Below, piece by piece: positions 1 to 8,466 of a DNA stretch of 64,000 nucleotides. The DNA lies in contig JBFWMD010000011.1 of assembly GCA_050251775.1 (NCBI GenBank), positions 3,414-67,413 of the forward strand, given 5' to 3'. Under the pieces are notes generated by a model. The model saw nothing but the letters and a program-made list of their open reading frames with translations, ran no database searches and was not told the DNA's origin. The translations under genes were made by a program, and so were the position numbers. The DNA is from Paucidesulfovibrio sp050251775. Its GTDB lineage: Bacteria > Desulfobacterota > Desulfovibrionia > Desulfovibrionales > Desulfovibrionaceae. Positions within the stretch are counted from its first letter, which is position 1, and every line of letters starts with the position of its first letter.

Positions 1-1
1 G

Positions 2-616
2 GACGGCGTGATGCGCTCCGGCCTCTGGCCCGGATGGGGGCCGCTGCAATTCATCGGCGCGGACGTATCGGGCAAGACCCTGGGCATCGTGGGCGCGGGT
101 CGCATCGGCACGACAACGGCCCTGATGTCACGCGGCTTTGAAATGCGCGTGCTCTATCTCGAATCCCCCTCGGGGCGCCGCAACCCCACCCTGGACAACG
201 AACTGGGCGCGGAATGTGTGCCCCTGAACCGCCTCCTGGCGGAATCGGATTTCATCAGCGTGCATTGCCCCCTGACCCCGGAAACGCGGCATCTCTTTGA
301 CATGGACGCCTTCCGGAAGATGAAACGGACGGCCGTGCTCGTGAACACGGCGCGCGGTCCCGTGATCAAGGAGGACGATCTGGTCCGGGCGCTCCAGGAG
401 GGCGAAATCGCCGCCGCCGGGCTGGACGTGTATGAAAACGAACCGCGCATGGCCGAGGGGCTCGCCGCTCTGCCCAACAGCGTGCTGCTGCCCCATGTGG
501 GTTCGGCCACGCGCTCTTCGCGCAAAGCCATGGCCGAACTGGCCGCACGCAACCTGCTGGCCATGCTCCAGGGCCAGGAGCCGCCCACCTGCCTGAATCC
601 CGAAGTGCTGGGCTGA
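2..616 (+). CDS. D-2-hydroxyacid dehydrogenase, C-terminal part (5' end outside window)
   Basis: This is the NAD(P)-binding half and C-terminal tail of a D-isomer-specific 2-hydroxyacid dehydrogenase (glyoxylate/hydroxypyruvate reductase type), which reduces 2-oxoacids to D-2-hydroxyacids in the cytoplasm. The Rossmann motif GIVGAGRIG is present. The three catalytic residues of the family follow in order: Arg in NTARGPVI, Glu in DVYENEP and His in LPHVGSAT. The reading frame is open to the window edge, so the N-terminal catalytic segment and the start lie upstream; the GTG at 8 is internal. The family is certain. Substrate choice between glyoxylate, hydroxypyruvate and other oxoacids cannot be decided from this fragment. 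Confidence 0.9.
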   Translation, partial: DGVMRSGLWPGWGPLQFIGADVSGKTLGIVGAGRIGTTTALMSRGFEMRVLYLESPSGRRNPTLDNELGAECVPLNRLLAESDFISVHCPLTPETRHLFDMDAFRKMKRTAVLVNTARGPVIKEDDLVRALQEGEIAAAGLDVYENEPRMAEGLAALPNSVLLPHVGSATRSSRKAMAELAARNLLAMLQGQEPPTCLNPEVLG

Positions 617-640
617 TTCCCGGAATCAGGAGGTGAACCG

Positions 641-667
641 AAAAAGGCCCTGGTTTCCACCGGGGCC
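641..667 (-). terminator. Rho-independent terminator downstream of dprA
   Basis: A 9-bp stem (GGCCCTGGT/ACCGGGGCC, one G-T wobble) with a 4-base loop is followed, on the minus strand, by five T (plus-strand AAAAA at 641-645). It suits the end of the dprA transcript. A second short inverted repeat, TGATTCC/GGAATCA at 614-628, overlaps the stop codon of the plus-strand dehydrogenase and may help end that transcript. Confidence 0.65.
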
Positions 668-766
668 GTTGTCATGGATTCGCCCTACGCCACACCCCAT
701 GCCTGCCCCCCCCCAAGGGGGAAACACCGCATGAATCCAAAAGCATTCAGGAAATAAGGCGATGAT

Positions 767-1981
767 TCAGGCCCGGGAATAACGCATGCCCGGCCACTGG
801 CGGACCGCCCCGGACATCTCCAGCAGCAACAGGGTCTGGCTCACCCGGGCGCTTTCCCAACCCAGGCCGCGCGTGAGTTCGTCGATATGGATCCGCTCCC
901 GGCCCAGCAGTTTCCAGACAGCGTGGCCATCCGGGTCGGAGGCCGGGTCCGGCGGCGGGACATCCTCGGCGGGCTTTGCCGGAACAGCATCGCAGGACGG
1001 TTCGTCACGCGCCGGTACGGGCCGGATCGCACTCCGGGCCGAGGGCTGTGGGTCCAGGTTCCGCCGCGACTCGGGATGCGGCAGGCCGTCCAGTTCCGGG
1101 CCGAATTGATAGCGCAGCTCCCGCAGCACATCCTCGCCGGAATCGGCCAGGGTCGCGCCCTCGCGGATCAGGCTGTGACATCCCGTGAAGGCGGCCTGCC
1201 CGGCCGGACCGGGCAGGGCAAAGACCTCGCGCCCCTGCTCCCCGGCCAGCCGGGCCGTGATCAGACTGCCGCTACGTTTGGCCGCCTCGGCCACGACCAC
1301 AGCCATGGACAGTCCGCTGATGATCCGGTTGCGGTAGGGAAAATTGTTGCCGTCCGGCGGCGTTCCCGGAGCGAACTCCGAAACCACGCAGCCGCGTTCC
1401 TCCAGGGCGGCGCGCAGGTCGCCGTTGCCCTTGGGGTAGCGCACGTCCAACCCGCAACCGAGTACGGCCACCGAGGAGCCCACCCCGGACAGGCCGCCCA
1501 GGTGCGCCTCCCGGTCCACGCCCAGGGCCAGGCCCGAAACCACGGTCAGGCCCATGCCGGACAGCTCGCGGCTGATGCGCGCCGCCGCGTCCAGGCCATG
1601 ACGCGTGCATTTGCGCGCGCCCACCACGGCCACGCAGGGACCGGCCAGCAGGGAGGCGTCGCCCGCCACATAGAGCAGCAAGGGAGGATCGGGGATCTCC
1701 CGCAAGCGGACCGGGAAACGCGGGTCGCTCCAGCAGACCACGTCCAGACCGCGCGAACGGGCGGCGCGGAACTCCATTTCGGCATCGGAGCGCCAGAGCT
1801 CGCGCTCGGCCGCCTCGATCTGATTCCGCCGGGCCAGCCGCCGGGAGGACCAGTTGCGCACGTCGCGCACGGCCTCGTAGACACTGTCATAGGCGGCGAG
1901 AATTTTTTTCCAGGAGCGGGGACCCAGGCCTGGGGTGTGGCGCAGGGCAAGGCAGGCGAAAAATTCCTTGTTCAGATCCAC
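767..1981 (-). CDS. dprA: DNA-processing protein DprA/Smf
   Basis: DprA binds incoming single-stranded DNA during transformation and loads RecA; many non-competent bacteria also keep it. The 404-aa product has an N-terminal helical region (about 1-100). The central Rossmann-like DprA domain (about 105-300) carries VAVVGARKCT, VVSGLALGVDREAH, the GCGLDVRYP segment and PYRNRIISGLS, all family hallmarks. A Pro/Asp-rich linker joins this to a C-terminal winged-helix domain (DELTRGLGWESARVSQTLLLLEM region). It lies 81 nt downstream of the cpoB-like gene on the same strand and probably shares its transcript. No competence genes are visible nearby, so a role in uptake is not shown here. Confidence 0.95.
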   Translation of the reverse strand: MDLNKEFFACLALRHTPGLGPRSWKKILAAYDSVYEAVRDVRNWSSRRLARRNQIEAAERELWRSDAEMEFRAARSRGLDVVCWSDPRFPVRLREIPDPPLLLYVAGDASLLAGPCVAVVGARKCTRHGLDAAARISRELSGMGLTVVSGLALGVDREAHLGGLSGVGSSVAVLGCGLDVRYPKGNGDLRAALEERGCVVSEFAPGTPPDGNNFPYRNRIISGLSMAVVVAEAAKRSGSLITARLAGEQGREVFALPGPAGQAAFTGCHSLIREGATLADSGEDVLRELRYQFGPELDGLPHPESRRNLDPQPSARSAIRPVPARDEPSCDAVPAKPAEDVPPPDPASDPDGHAVWKLLGRERIHIDELTRGLGWESARVSQTLLLLEMSGAVRQWPGMRYSRA

Positions 1982-2062
1982 GGGCCTGTTCCTGCGTCGC
2001 GGCGCGCTCGCACGGTCATGGGGTGGCTCCGTCTGTGCTCGGACACGGGAAAGCCCGCCCTG

Positions 2063-3052
2063 CTAATTGGGGATTTCCCGCAGAAGCTGCTCGGCCATCT
2101 TCGCGGGTTCGGAGCCGGGATGGTCGTCCACGAGCGTGCGCAGATAAAACACCGCATTGTCCTTGTCGCCGACATTGCGGTAGGACATGCCGATCTTGAG
2201 CAGCGCTGCCTGGGCCTTGGAGTGCTTGGGATACTTGGCCACGACATCCTTGAAAGACAAGATGGCCTGCGGATAGTTCTTTTCCCCGTACCAGCTTTCG
2301 CCGATCCAGTAGAGGGCGTTGGGGGTCAGCTTGTGGCCGGAATGCTCGCGCAGGAACCGCTCCAGCGCGGTGCGCCCCTGCTCGGAGCGACCGGAGCGCA
2401 CCAGATTGAGGCCTTTGTCGTACTGGCTCTGGGCGGAAGCGCCCGAGGCCCCGCTCCGGGGGGCGCTGGCCACCATCGGGGCGGATTGCGGGGCGGAAGA
2501 AACAGGCGCGGTCGCCGTGGGCGCGGGCTGGCGGGTCCGGGCTTCCAGGGCCGGTCCGGGCACGTCGGCCCAGGGCTTCTCCTCGTTGCTCTCCGGCCCG
2601 GCCAGGACCGGCGCGGGCATGGGGCCATCCGTTTCCGGTCCGGACGCGGTTTCGGGCGCGGTTTCGGGCGCGGATAACTCCACGGGTATCCGTGGTTCGG
2701 GAGCGTCCGTGGCGGACATTCCCTGGGGGGCAATGACTTTGCTTTCGCGCATCTCCTGGAAGGCATCCCGGTCCGCGCCGGACTTGCCCTGCTCCGGGGG
2801 CAGGTCGGACCCTCCGCCGAGAATGGCGCTCACGCGTTCTTCCAAACGGGCAAGCCGCCGGGACAGTTCCTCATCCGCCGCCTGGGAACGTTGCGCCTCC
2901 TGTCGTTGCGCCTCCTGGAAGTCGAGAAAACTTTCCTCAAGCGACTGGAGCCGCCACTCCTGGCTGGCGGCCTTGGTGGAGCCGCTGGTGGCGGCGCAAC
3001 CCGAAATCAGCAACAGCGCTGTGAGCAGCAGCGGGAGGGAAATCCGATTCAT
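2063..3052 (-). CDS. cpoB: CpoB/YbgF-like TPR lipoprotein
   Basis: An exported lipoprotein of 329 aa with a coiled coil and C-terminal tetratricopeptide repeats, the architecture of CpoB (YbgF), the Tol-Pal partner that coordinates peptidoglycan synthesis with outer-membrane constriction. The start at 3052 gives a signal peptide ending in the lipobox LISGC, with Cys near position 20, and is preceded by GGAGAAG; an upstream in-frame ATG would bury the signal peptide. Residues 35-75 form a Glu/Gln/Arg-rich coiled coil, followed by a long Pro/Ala-rich linker. The last 125 residues hold TPRs (WIGESWYGEKNYPQAILSF and similar). No tol or pal gene lies in the window, so the CpoB role is inferred from architecture. 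Confidence 0.8.
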   Translation of the reverse strand: MNRISLPLLLTALLLISGCAATSGSTKAASQEWRLQSLEESFLDFQEAQRQEAQRSQAADEELSRRLARLEERVSAILGGGSDLPPEQGKSGADRDAFQEMRESKVIAPQGMSATDAPEPRIPVELSAPETAPETASGPETDGPMPAPVLAGPESNEEKPWADVPGPALEARTRQPAPTATAPVSSAPQSAPMVASAPRSGASGASAQSQYDKGLNLVRSGRSEQGRTALERFLREHSGHKLTPNALYWIGESWYGEKNYPQAILSFKDVVAKYPKHSKAQAALLKIGMSYRNVGDKDNAVFYLRTLVDDHPGSEPAKMAEQLLREIPN

Positions 3053-3451
3053 GCACTTCTCCGGCGACGCTTTGTATTCACTCCAGCTTCCATTAGGCCA
3101 AAGGCGCGCTTTTGGCAAGGAACCACGGGCGCGGACTTGCTTTTCCCCCGCGCTAATGACATTCTCCCCCCGGCGGCGGACCGGTCCCGATCAGGTCTCG
3201 AGCCGGCCCGAACAGACAGTGGCCCCGCGACCGGAAGCAACCCGTTGAATGGTAAATATCAAAGCCTGTTTAATGCTCGCGAGCCGCAAGGCGCAAAACT
3301 CACGACCGGGGCTTGCATCCGGCGCGTGCGGCTGCCGACTTCTTGCCGCGACGCCACAGGTCGCCGTTTCAACGGCCTGAAAAAGAACAACGCAGCGGGT
3401 CCCTCCCGGGCCAACGAGAGGGAACGCCGCTGAACCTTCGGAGAATCGCCC
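3053..3451. other. Intergenic region between divergent cpoB-like and membrane-protein genes
   Basis: About 400 bp without a credible gene. On the minus strand a possible promoter for the cpoB-like gene reads TTGCCA (3113-3118), 17 nt, then TAATGG; this is weak. Open frames across the stretch lack ribosome binding sites and family signatures. No RNA gene or repeat was recognised. Confidence 0.5.
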
Positions 3452-4393
3452 ATGAATTCCGCCGACATGATCAACCTGACTTCCCAACTGGCCGCGCCCG
3501 CCTTCTTCGACATGCTCGCTTTGGCCGGGCTGGGCGCGCTGCTGCCCGCCCTGGTGGCCGAGGCCGCCGGGCTCGCTTCCGGCAAGATCTTCGCGGACAA
3601 ATTTGCCCAGCAAATGGCCTCCCTGTTCACGACCTTCATGGCCGTCTCCGCCATCGCCTTTCTGGGCGGAGCCATCATCCTGATGCGCGGCCTGCCCTGG
3701 CTTCGGGAATGGCTGACCTCTCCCCAGTCCCCCATGCTGCCCGCGCTGGCCGCCTGGGGCACGGCCCTGTTCTTCGGCGGGGTCTACCACTTCACCTTCA
3801 AGCCCATGCGCTCCAACAAGGCCGTCCACCTGCTGCTCGGGCTACTCGGCGCGCTGGCCTCTCTGGCCTCCATCCCCCTGACCCTGGCCGCTTCCCCGGC
3901 CCTGCTCGGTTCCTTCGGCTCGGGCAAGGCTCCGGTGATGCACCCCCTGGTTCTGCCCGCTCCAAACTCTCTGCTCTGGCCCTTCGCGCTCCAGTTCACG
4001 CTTCTGTCCATTGGCCTCGCGGGCGGGCTGGGCATGGCCTACCTCGTCTACCGGCGCAACCGCGATGACTTCGGACGCGACTACTACAACTATGCCCTGC
4101 CAGCTGCGGCGCGCTGGGCCGCGCCTTTCATGCTCCTGCAAACCGCCGGCATGGTCTGGCTGCTGCTGATGCTTCCGCCGGATATCCGCGCGCTGCTGCT
4201 TGGCTCGTCCCTGGCTCCGTTGCTCTATGCGGGCGCGGCCCTGGCCCTGGCCTGTTGCGCCCTCTGGACCGTGGTGCTGCGCAGCCGCGCGCCCCTGCGC
4301 CTCAAGGGACTGATTCTAACCGGGGCCATCTGCGCCTGGGGCGTACATCTGGCCGCTGTGGTCCTCTGCTTCGTGCTGCTGCCCGCCGTCTGA
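3452..4393 (+). CDS. Polytopic membrane protein, unknown function
   Basis: A 313-aa hydrophobic protein with about eight predicted membrane spans: near residues 18-38, 55-80, 98-115, 125-150, 180-205, 220-245, 250-275 and 285-310. It is rich in Leu, Ala and Gly with no soluble domain. The only sizeable polar loops are around residues 80-95 and 205-220 (YRRNRDDFGRDYYNY). An ATG at 3452 follows GGAG at a good distance. No cofactor ligands, transport signature or enzyme motif was recognised. The gene stands alone and ends at a strong shared terminator. It is a real gene judging by codon use and composition; its function is unknown. Confidence 0.75.
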   Translation: MNSADMINLTSQLAAPAFFDMLALAGLGALLPALVAEAAGLASGKIFADKFAQQMASLFTTFMAVSAIAFLGGAIILMRGLPWLREWLTSPQSPMLPALAAWGTALFFGGVYHFTFKPMRSNKAVHLLLGLLGALASLASIPLTLAASPALLGSFGSGKAPVMHPLVLPAPNSLLWPFALQFTLLSIGLAGGLGMAYLVYRRNRDDFGRDYYNYALPAAARWAAPFMLLQTAGMVWLLLMLPPDIRALLLGSSLAPLLYAGAALALACCALWTVVLRSRAPLRLKGLILTGAICAWGVHLAAVVLCFVLLPAV

Positions 4394-4409
4394 GCCCGCA
4401 CGGAAGGAT

Positions 4410-4453
4410 AAAAAAAACGCCGGAAGCCCCAAGGTGCTCCGGCGTTTTTTTTT
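4410..4453. terminator. Bidirectional Rho-independent terminator
   Basis: ACGCCGGA(A)GC pairs with GCTCCGGCGT, with a single-A bulge and a short loop. Eight A precede it and nine T follow it, so it works on both strands, ending the membrane-protein transcript on plus and the long che transcript on minus. Confidence 0.9.
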
Positions 4454-4473
4454 GCGAGAGAGAAGAAAACGGA

Positions 4474-7470
4474 TCAGCGCCCGCCCTCCAGGGCCTGGGT
4501 CGCGGCGTTCCGGGCCACCCCCAGGGCCGGAGCCTTGGAACGGTCCAGGGCGCGCGCCTGGGGACGCCCGAGGGACGTGGCCAGGGCGTAGATCTCGTGC
4601 GGATCGAGAATCAGAACCACGGAGCCGTCGCCCATGATCGTGGCCCCGGAGATGCCGGCCAGCTCAAAGTCGCTGAGATACTGGCCCAACGGCTTGATCA
4701 CGATCTCCTGACGCTCCAGAAGACGGTCCACCACCAGCCCCACGCGCCGGTCGTTGTCATGCACGATGACAATGGGCAGAATCGTCCGGGTCTCGGTGTT
4801 CGAGGGCAAGTCGAGCAGTTCGGACAATTCCACGATGCCGAGAACCTCGCCCCGCAAGGTCACGGCCTTGCGGCTGTTCACATCCGCAAGCTTTTCCGCC
4901 TTGATCTTGGTGGTCTCGGAAACCGCGTCCAGGGGAATGGCGAAGATGTCCCCGGCCACCTCGACCATCAGAGCGTCGATGATCGCCAGGGTCAGCGGCA
5001 GGGTCAGGGTCAGTTTGGTTCCCTTGCCCACCTCGGACTGGGTATGCACGCTGCCCTTGAGATTCTTGATGTTGGTCTTGACCACGTCCATGCCCACGCC
5101 GCGACCAGAGATGTCCGTAACCTTGTCCGCCGAGGAGAACCCCGGATGGTAGATCAGTTCAATGGCCTCGCGGTCGTCGAGGTTGGCGGCCTCCTCCACG
5201 CTGAGCACGCCCTTGCGCACGGCCACGTTGCGCATCTTCTCGGGATCGATGCCCCGACCGTCGTCCTCCACCTCAATGGCCACGGAGTTGCCCTTGTGGT
5301 AGGCGCGGAGCCAGACGTGGCCCACGGGGCTCTTCCCGACGGCGACCCGCTCCTCCTCACTCTCCAGGCCGTGGTCCACGGCGTTGCGCACGAGATGCAC
5401 CAGGGGATCGCCGATCTCCTCGACCACGCTCTTGTCCAGCTCGGTCTCCTCGCCCTCGGTGATCAATTCCACCTGCTTGGCGCTCTTACGCGAAAGATCG
5501 CGCACGAGGCGGGGGAATCGGGAAAACACGGTCTGCACGGGAACCATGCGCACGTTCATGATCGTGTCCTGGAGATCATCGGAAATGCGGGCCATGGCAT
5601 AGGTGGTTTCCGTGAGCTGCTGGGCCACCACATGCACTTCCTCCTGCCCCTCCTCCAGGGCGCGGGCCAGAAGCGCGTAACGGTTGCGGTTGATGATCAA
5701 CTCGCCGATGAGATTCATCAGGTGGTCCAGCTTCTGGTGATCCACCCGGATGGTGCTGGCGGTCTTCTGCTTGGCCGAAGCGCCGGAGGGCTTGGCGACC
5801 ACCACGGACGGAGCACCCGAAGAGCCCGGGGCCACGGAAGCCGCGAGAGTCTGAGTGGTCGTTGCCGGACGCGCGCCCGGAGCCGTTGCCACCGGCGCGG
5901 GTCTCGACGCGGGTCTCGACGCGGGTTTCGCAGCGGGTTTCGCAGCGGGCGCGGCCATTGCGGTCGGAGCCGGAGCGGTCCGCTCCACGGCAACCGCCGG
6001 GCCGGTCATGCCGGCCTTGAGTTTGCCCACCGCATCCGTGAGCCGTTCGCCGATGATCTCCACTTCCTGCCGGAGGATGTCGAGCAGCATGCCAAAATCG
6101 CCGGATTTCCGTCCCTGATCCACCAGCCCGGCGGTCTGGGCGGCGTAATCGCGGATCTCGCCCAGTCCCATGTAGCCGCAGGAATTCTGAATCGTGACCA
6201 GGGCGCGGTAAATGCCGTCCACATATCTTTCCTGGCCCGCATCGCGCCCGAGTTCCTCCAGGGCTAGGTGGAGGTTGTCCATCTGCTGGCCCACCGCGTT
6301 CTCGAAGATGGAGACATCCTCCGGGTCGTAGCCGCCAGCCTCCAGCACCTCTTCGTCTCCGGCGGAAACGGGCGCGGAGTCCAAAACCGCCTCGGCCAGC
6401 GCCAGAGCCTCCGGAACCGCCGCCAGGGCCGCTGTCGAATCCAGAGTCGGGTCCGGAGTCGCACCCTGCACGACAATCTCGGGAATCTCTCCCTCTTCGT
6501 AGGCGCGTTGCAGCAGGGCGACCATGCCGGAACTGTCCATGGGCGTAACCTCGCCCGTGGAAGGCTCCACATGGGCAATCATGGCCTCGATCAAATCGAC
6601 CACCGCGAGCAGCAGGTCAAAAAGGGGCTGCGAAGGCTGCATTTCCCCCTTGCGGACGCGGTTGAGCAGTGTCTCGGCCTCATGGGTCAGGGCATTGAGT
6701 TCCTTGAAGCCAATGATACCGCTGTTTCCCTTGAGGTTATGAAAATATCGAAAGATGTCGTTGATCAACCCACCGGAATCGTCGGTCCCTCCCTCCAGGG
6801 TCACCAGAGAGCGGTTCAGGTCCTCGATGATGTCCTGGGCCTCTTCGAGAAAGTCTGTGAGATGCCCCTCTCCCACCGTGGTCAGGCCATAGGGGGTGTC
6901 GTCGAAATCGGGGTCGATGGCGACCTGAAGGCGGACGTTGTTGCCCTTGGGGGCGGAAGCGGGCTGCTCCACGGGCTGCTCCACGGGTTGCTTTGACGCC
7001 GTATTGTTTTCCGAAGTGGCCTTCGGGCGTTCGGCCCGCGCTGCGGGCGCGGCGGGCGCGCTTTCCGAAGCGGGTTTGCTGTGTTGCAGCACCTCGATGC
7101 GGCTGATGATCTCCTGCACTTCGACATCCCCTTCGGCCCCTGAGACTTCGAGGTTGTCCACCATGGTCCGCAGGGCGTCCGTGGCCGAAAGGATCACGTC
7201 CATCACCGGGGAGGTGACCGGCCGCAGCCCCTGTCGGAGATCGTCCAGGATATTCTCCGCCTTGTGGGCCAGCCGGTTGATCTTGTTCAGCCCCAGAAAT
7301 CCGGACGCCCCCTTGAGCGAATGCATGGGCCGAAAAATGTCGTTGAGCAGCCCGAGATCTTCGGGGTTGGCTTCCAGCTGCAGGAGGTTGGGCTCGATGG
7401 TTTCGAGATGTTCCCTGGCCTCGTTGAAGAAGTCGGAGAGAAGTTCCGGGTCCATGTAATCCTGACTCAT
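4474..7470 (-). CDS. cheA: Chemotaxis histidine kinase CheA with three HPt-like domains
   Basis: CheA autophosphorylates on an HPt histidine and passes phosphate to CheY and CheB. The product (998 aa) is longer than E. coli CheA (about 650). HPt1 carries the canonical His (MHSLKGASG, H50) and HPt2 a second one (FHNLKGNSG, H244). A third HPt-like segment near 390-475 reads LVTIQNSCGYMG and has Val425 where His is expected. After an Ala/Pro linker come the dimerisation helices (about 575-670), the ATPase domain (N box LVRNAVDHGLE near 695; DDGRGID; GRGVGMDVV) and the CheW-like domain (last 140 residues). The start at 7470 has GGGAG upstream; the frame opens 19 codons earlier without a binding site. 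It is last in the cheB-HEAT-cheR-cheW-cheY-cheA operon, 86 nt after cheY. Confidence 0.95.
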   Translation of the reverse strand: MSQDYMDPELLSDFFNEAREHLETIEPNLLQLEANPEDLGLLNDIFRPMHSLKGASGFLGLNKINRLAHKAENILDDLRQGLRPVTSPVMDVILSATDALRTMVDNLEVSGAEGDVEVQEIISRIEVLQHSKPASESAPAAPAARAERPKATSENNTASKQPVEQPVEQPASAPKGNNVRLQVAIDPDFDDTPYGLTTVGEGHLTDFLEEAQDIIEDLNRSLVTLEGGTDDSGGLINDIFRYFHNLKGNSGIIGFKELNALTHEAETLLNRVRKGEMQPSQPLFDLLLAVVDLIEAMIAHVEPSTGEVTPMDSSGMVALLQRAYEEGEIPEIVVQGATPDPTLDSTAALAAVPEALALAEAVLDSAPVSAGDEEVLEAGGYDPEDVSIFENAVGQQMDNLHLALEELGRDAGQERYVDGIYRALVTIQNSCGYMGLGEIRDYAAQTAGLVDQGRKSGDFGMLLDILRQEVEIIGERLTDAVGKLKAGMTGPAVAVERTAPAPTAMAAPAAKPAAKPASRPASRPAPVATAPGARPATTTQTLAASVAPGSSGAPSVVVAKPSGASAKQKTASTIRVDHQKLDHLMNLIGELIINRNRYALLARALEEGQEEVHVVAQQLTETTYAMARISDDLQDTIMNVRMVPVQTVFSRFPRLVRDLSRKSAKQVELITEGEETELDKSVVEEIGDPLVHLVRNAVDHGLESEEERVAVGKSPVGHVWLRAYHKGNSVAIEVEDDGRGIDPEKMRNVAVRKGVLSVEEAANLDDREAIELIYHPGFSSADKVTDISGRGVGMDVVKTNIKNLKGSVHTQSEVGKGTKLTLTLPLTLAIIDALMVEVAGDIFAIPLDAVSETTKIKAEKLADVNSRKAVTLRGEVLGIVELSELLDLPSNTETRTILPIVIVHDNDRRVGLVVDRLLERQEIVIKPLGQYLSDFELAGISGATIMGDGSVVLILDPHEIYALATSLGRPQARALDRSKAPALGVARNAATQALEGGR

Positions 7471-7556
7471 GAGCCGCTCCCTGTGGCGTGGCGTTGAACG
7501 TCCATGTTTCCGGCCTTTTCCGCACAAGTCAAGAGATTCTCTCCGAGGTCCGTCCC

Positions 7557-7925
7557 TCAGCCCAGGAGCATCTTGACGTTGCGCATCAGCTTTTCGGGCT
7601 GGGCAGGCTTGACCATGTAGATATTCGCTCCGATGGTGATGGCCGAATCAATGTCGTGTTCCTCCCCCTCGGTGGAAAGCACGACGATGGGCAGATCGCG
7701 GTAGGCTTCCTGCTCTCGCAGCGCCTTGATGAACGTCAGCCCATCCATGCGGGGCATATTGATATCCGAGACGATCAGATCGACGGGACCCGCTCCGTAG
7801 AGCTTTTCCAGTCCGTCCAGACCATCCTCGGCCGTGGTCACCCGGAATCCTTCCTTCTTCATGATGAAGGCCACCAGGTTGCGCACGGTCTTCGAATCGT
7901 CCACGATCAGAATGTGTTTAGTCAT
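7557..7925 (-). CDS. cheY: Chemotaxis response regulator CheY
   Basis: A stand-alone receiver domain of 122 aa that, when phosphorylated by CheA, binds the flagellar switch. The acidic pocket is D9-D10, the phospho-acceptor is D54 (SDINMPRMDG), the conserved Thr lies in VVLSTEGEE and the conserved Lys in MVKPAQ. The start overlaps the end of cheW by 8 nt, so the two are translationally linked, and cheA follows 86 nt downstream. No output domain is present, which fits CheY and not a transcription factor. Confidence 0.92.
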   Translation of the reverse strand: MTKHILIVDDSKTVRNLVAFIMKKEGFRVTTAEDGLDGLEKLYGAGPVDLIVSDINMPRMDGLTFIKALREQEAYRDLPIVVLSTEGEEHDIDSAITIGANIYMVKPAQPEKLMRNVKMLLG

Positions 7926-8466
7926 CCGCCTCTCCTTCCTTCTTCAGCACGCCCCTTGTCAACCGGTCGATGGAAAGCAGGCTCACCAGCCCTCCATCCG
8001 TGCGCACCAGGGCATAAAGATACTCGGCCTTGTCACCGAACTGTGCGGTGACATTGAAATCAAACTCGCTGCCGGGCACGCGGCGCATGGCGGCCACGGC
8101 GTTGATCAAAAGCCCCACCTGAAGTCCCTGATGGCGGCAGACCACGATGAAGCGGTCCGGCTCTCCGGGGGTCTTCGCCAGCCCGAGCAACGTCCGCAGC
8201 CGGATCACGGGAGTGACGCGGCCCCGGAGATTGAGCACGCCGGGCACATAGTACGGCGCGGCCGGAAGCCGCGTCAGCTCCTCGCTGCGCACCACCTCCT
8301 GCACCACGGCCACGGGCAGCGCGAACAGCTTGGCAGCCAGGCGAAAGGTGATCAGCTCCACGACCTTTCCCGTGAGCAGATCGGCCGGAAAGTCCATTCC
8401 CCCGGACGCGTTCCCGTTGCTTCCGAACGCTTCCCGGCCAGTCATAGTGTTCTCCTGCCCGCTCAT
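7918..8466 (-). CDS. cheW: Chemotaxis adaptor CheW
   Basis: CheW bridges chemoreceptors and CheA. The 182-aa protein is a single CheW domain (about 30-175), with the family pattern LITFRLAAKLFALPV, the VRSEELTRLPAAPYYVPGVL stretch and LNLRGRVTPVI. Start 8466 shares an ATGA junction with the cheR stop and has AGGAAA upstream, so it is coupled to cheR. About 30 extra N-terminal residues rich in Gly and Asn precede the domain. It is the only free CheW gene in the operon; CheA carries its own CheW-like domain. Confidence 0.93.
   Translation of the reverse strand: MSGQENTMTGREAFGSNGNASGGMDFPADLLTGKVVELITFRLAAKLFALPVAVVQEVVRSEELTRLPAAPYYVPGVLNLRGRVTPVIRLRTLLGLAKTPGEPDRFIVVCRHQGLQVGLLINAVAAMRRVPGSEFDFNVTAQFGDKAEYLYALVRTDGGLVSLLSIDRLTRGVLKKEGEADD

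Noticed and set aside
887..2677. A 596-codon plus-strand open frame over dprA
   Set aside because: It spans two genes and their spacer on the opposite strand and has no recognisable domain.
4255..6267. A 670-codon open frame antisense to cheA
   Set aside because: Composition is that of a reverse-complement shadow and it crosses a strong terminator; CheA on the other strand is unmistakable.
7557..7925. CheY-like protein as a transcriptional response regulator
   Set aside because: The protein is a lone receiver domain with no DNA-binding part and sits inside the che operon.
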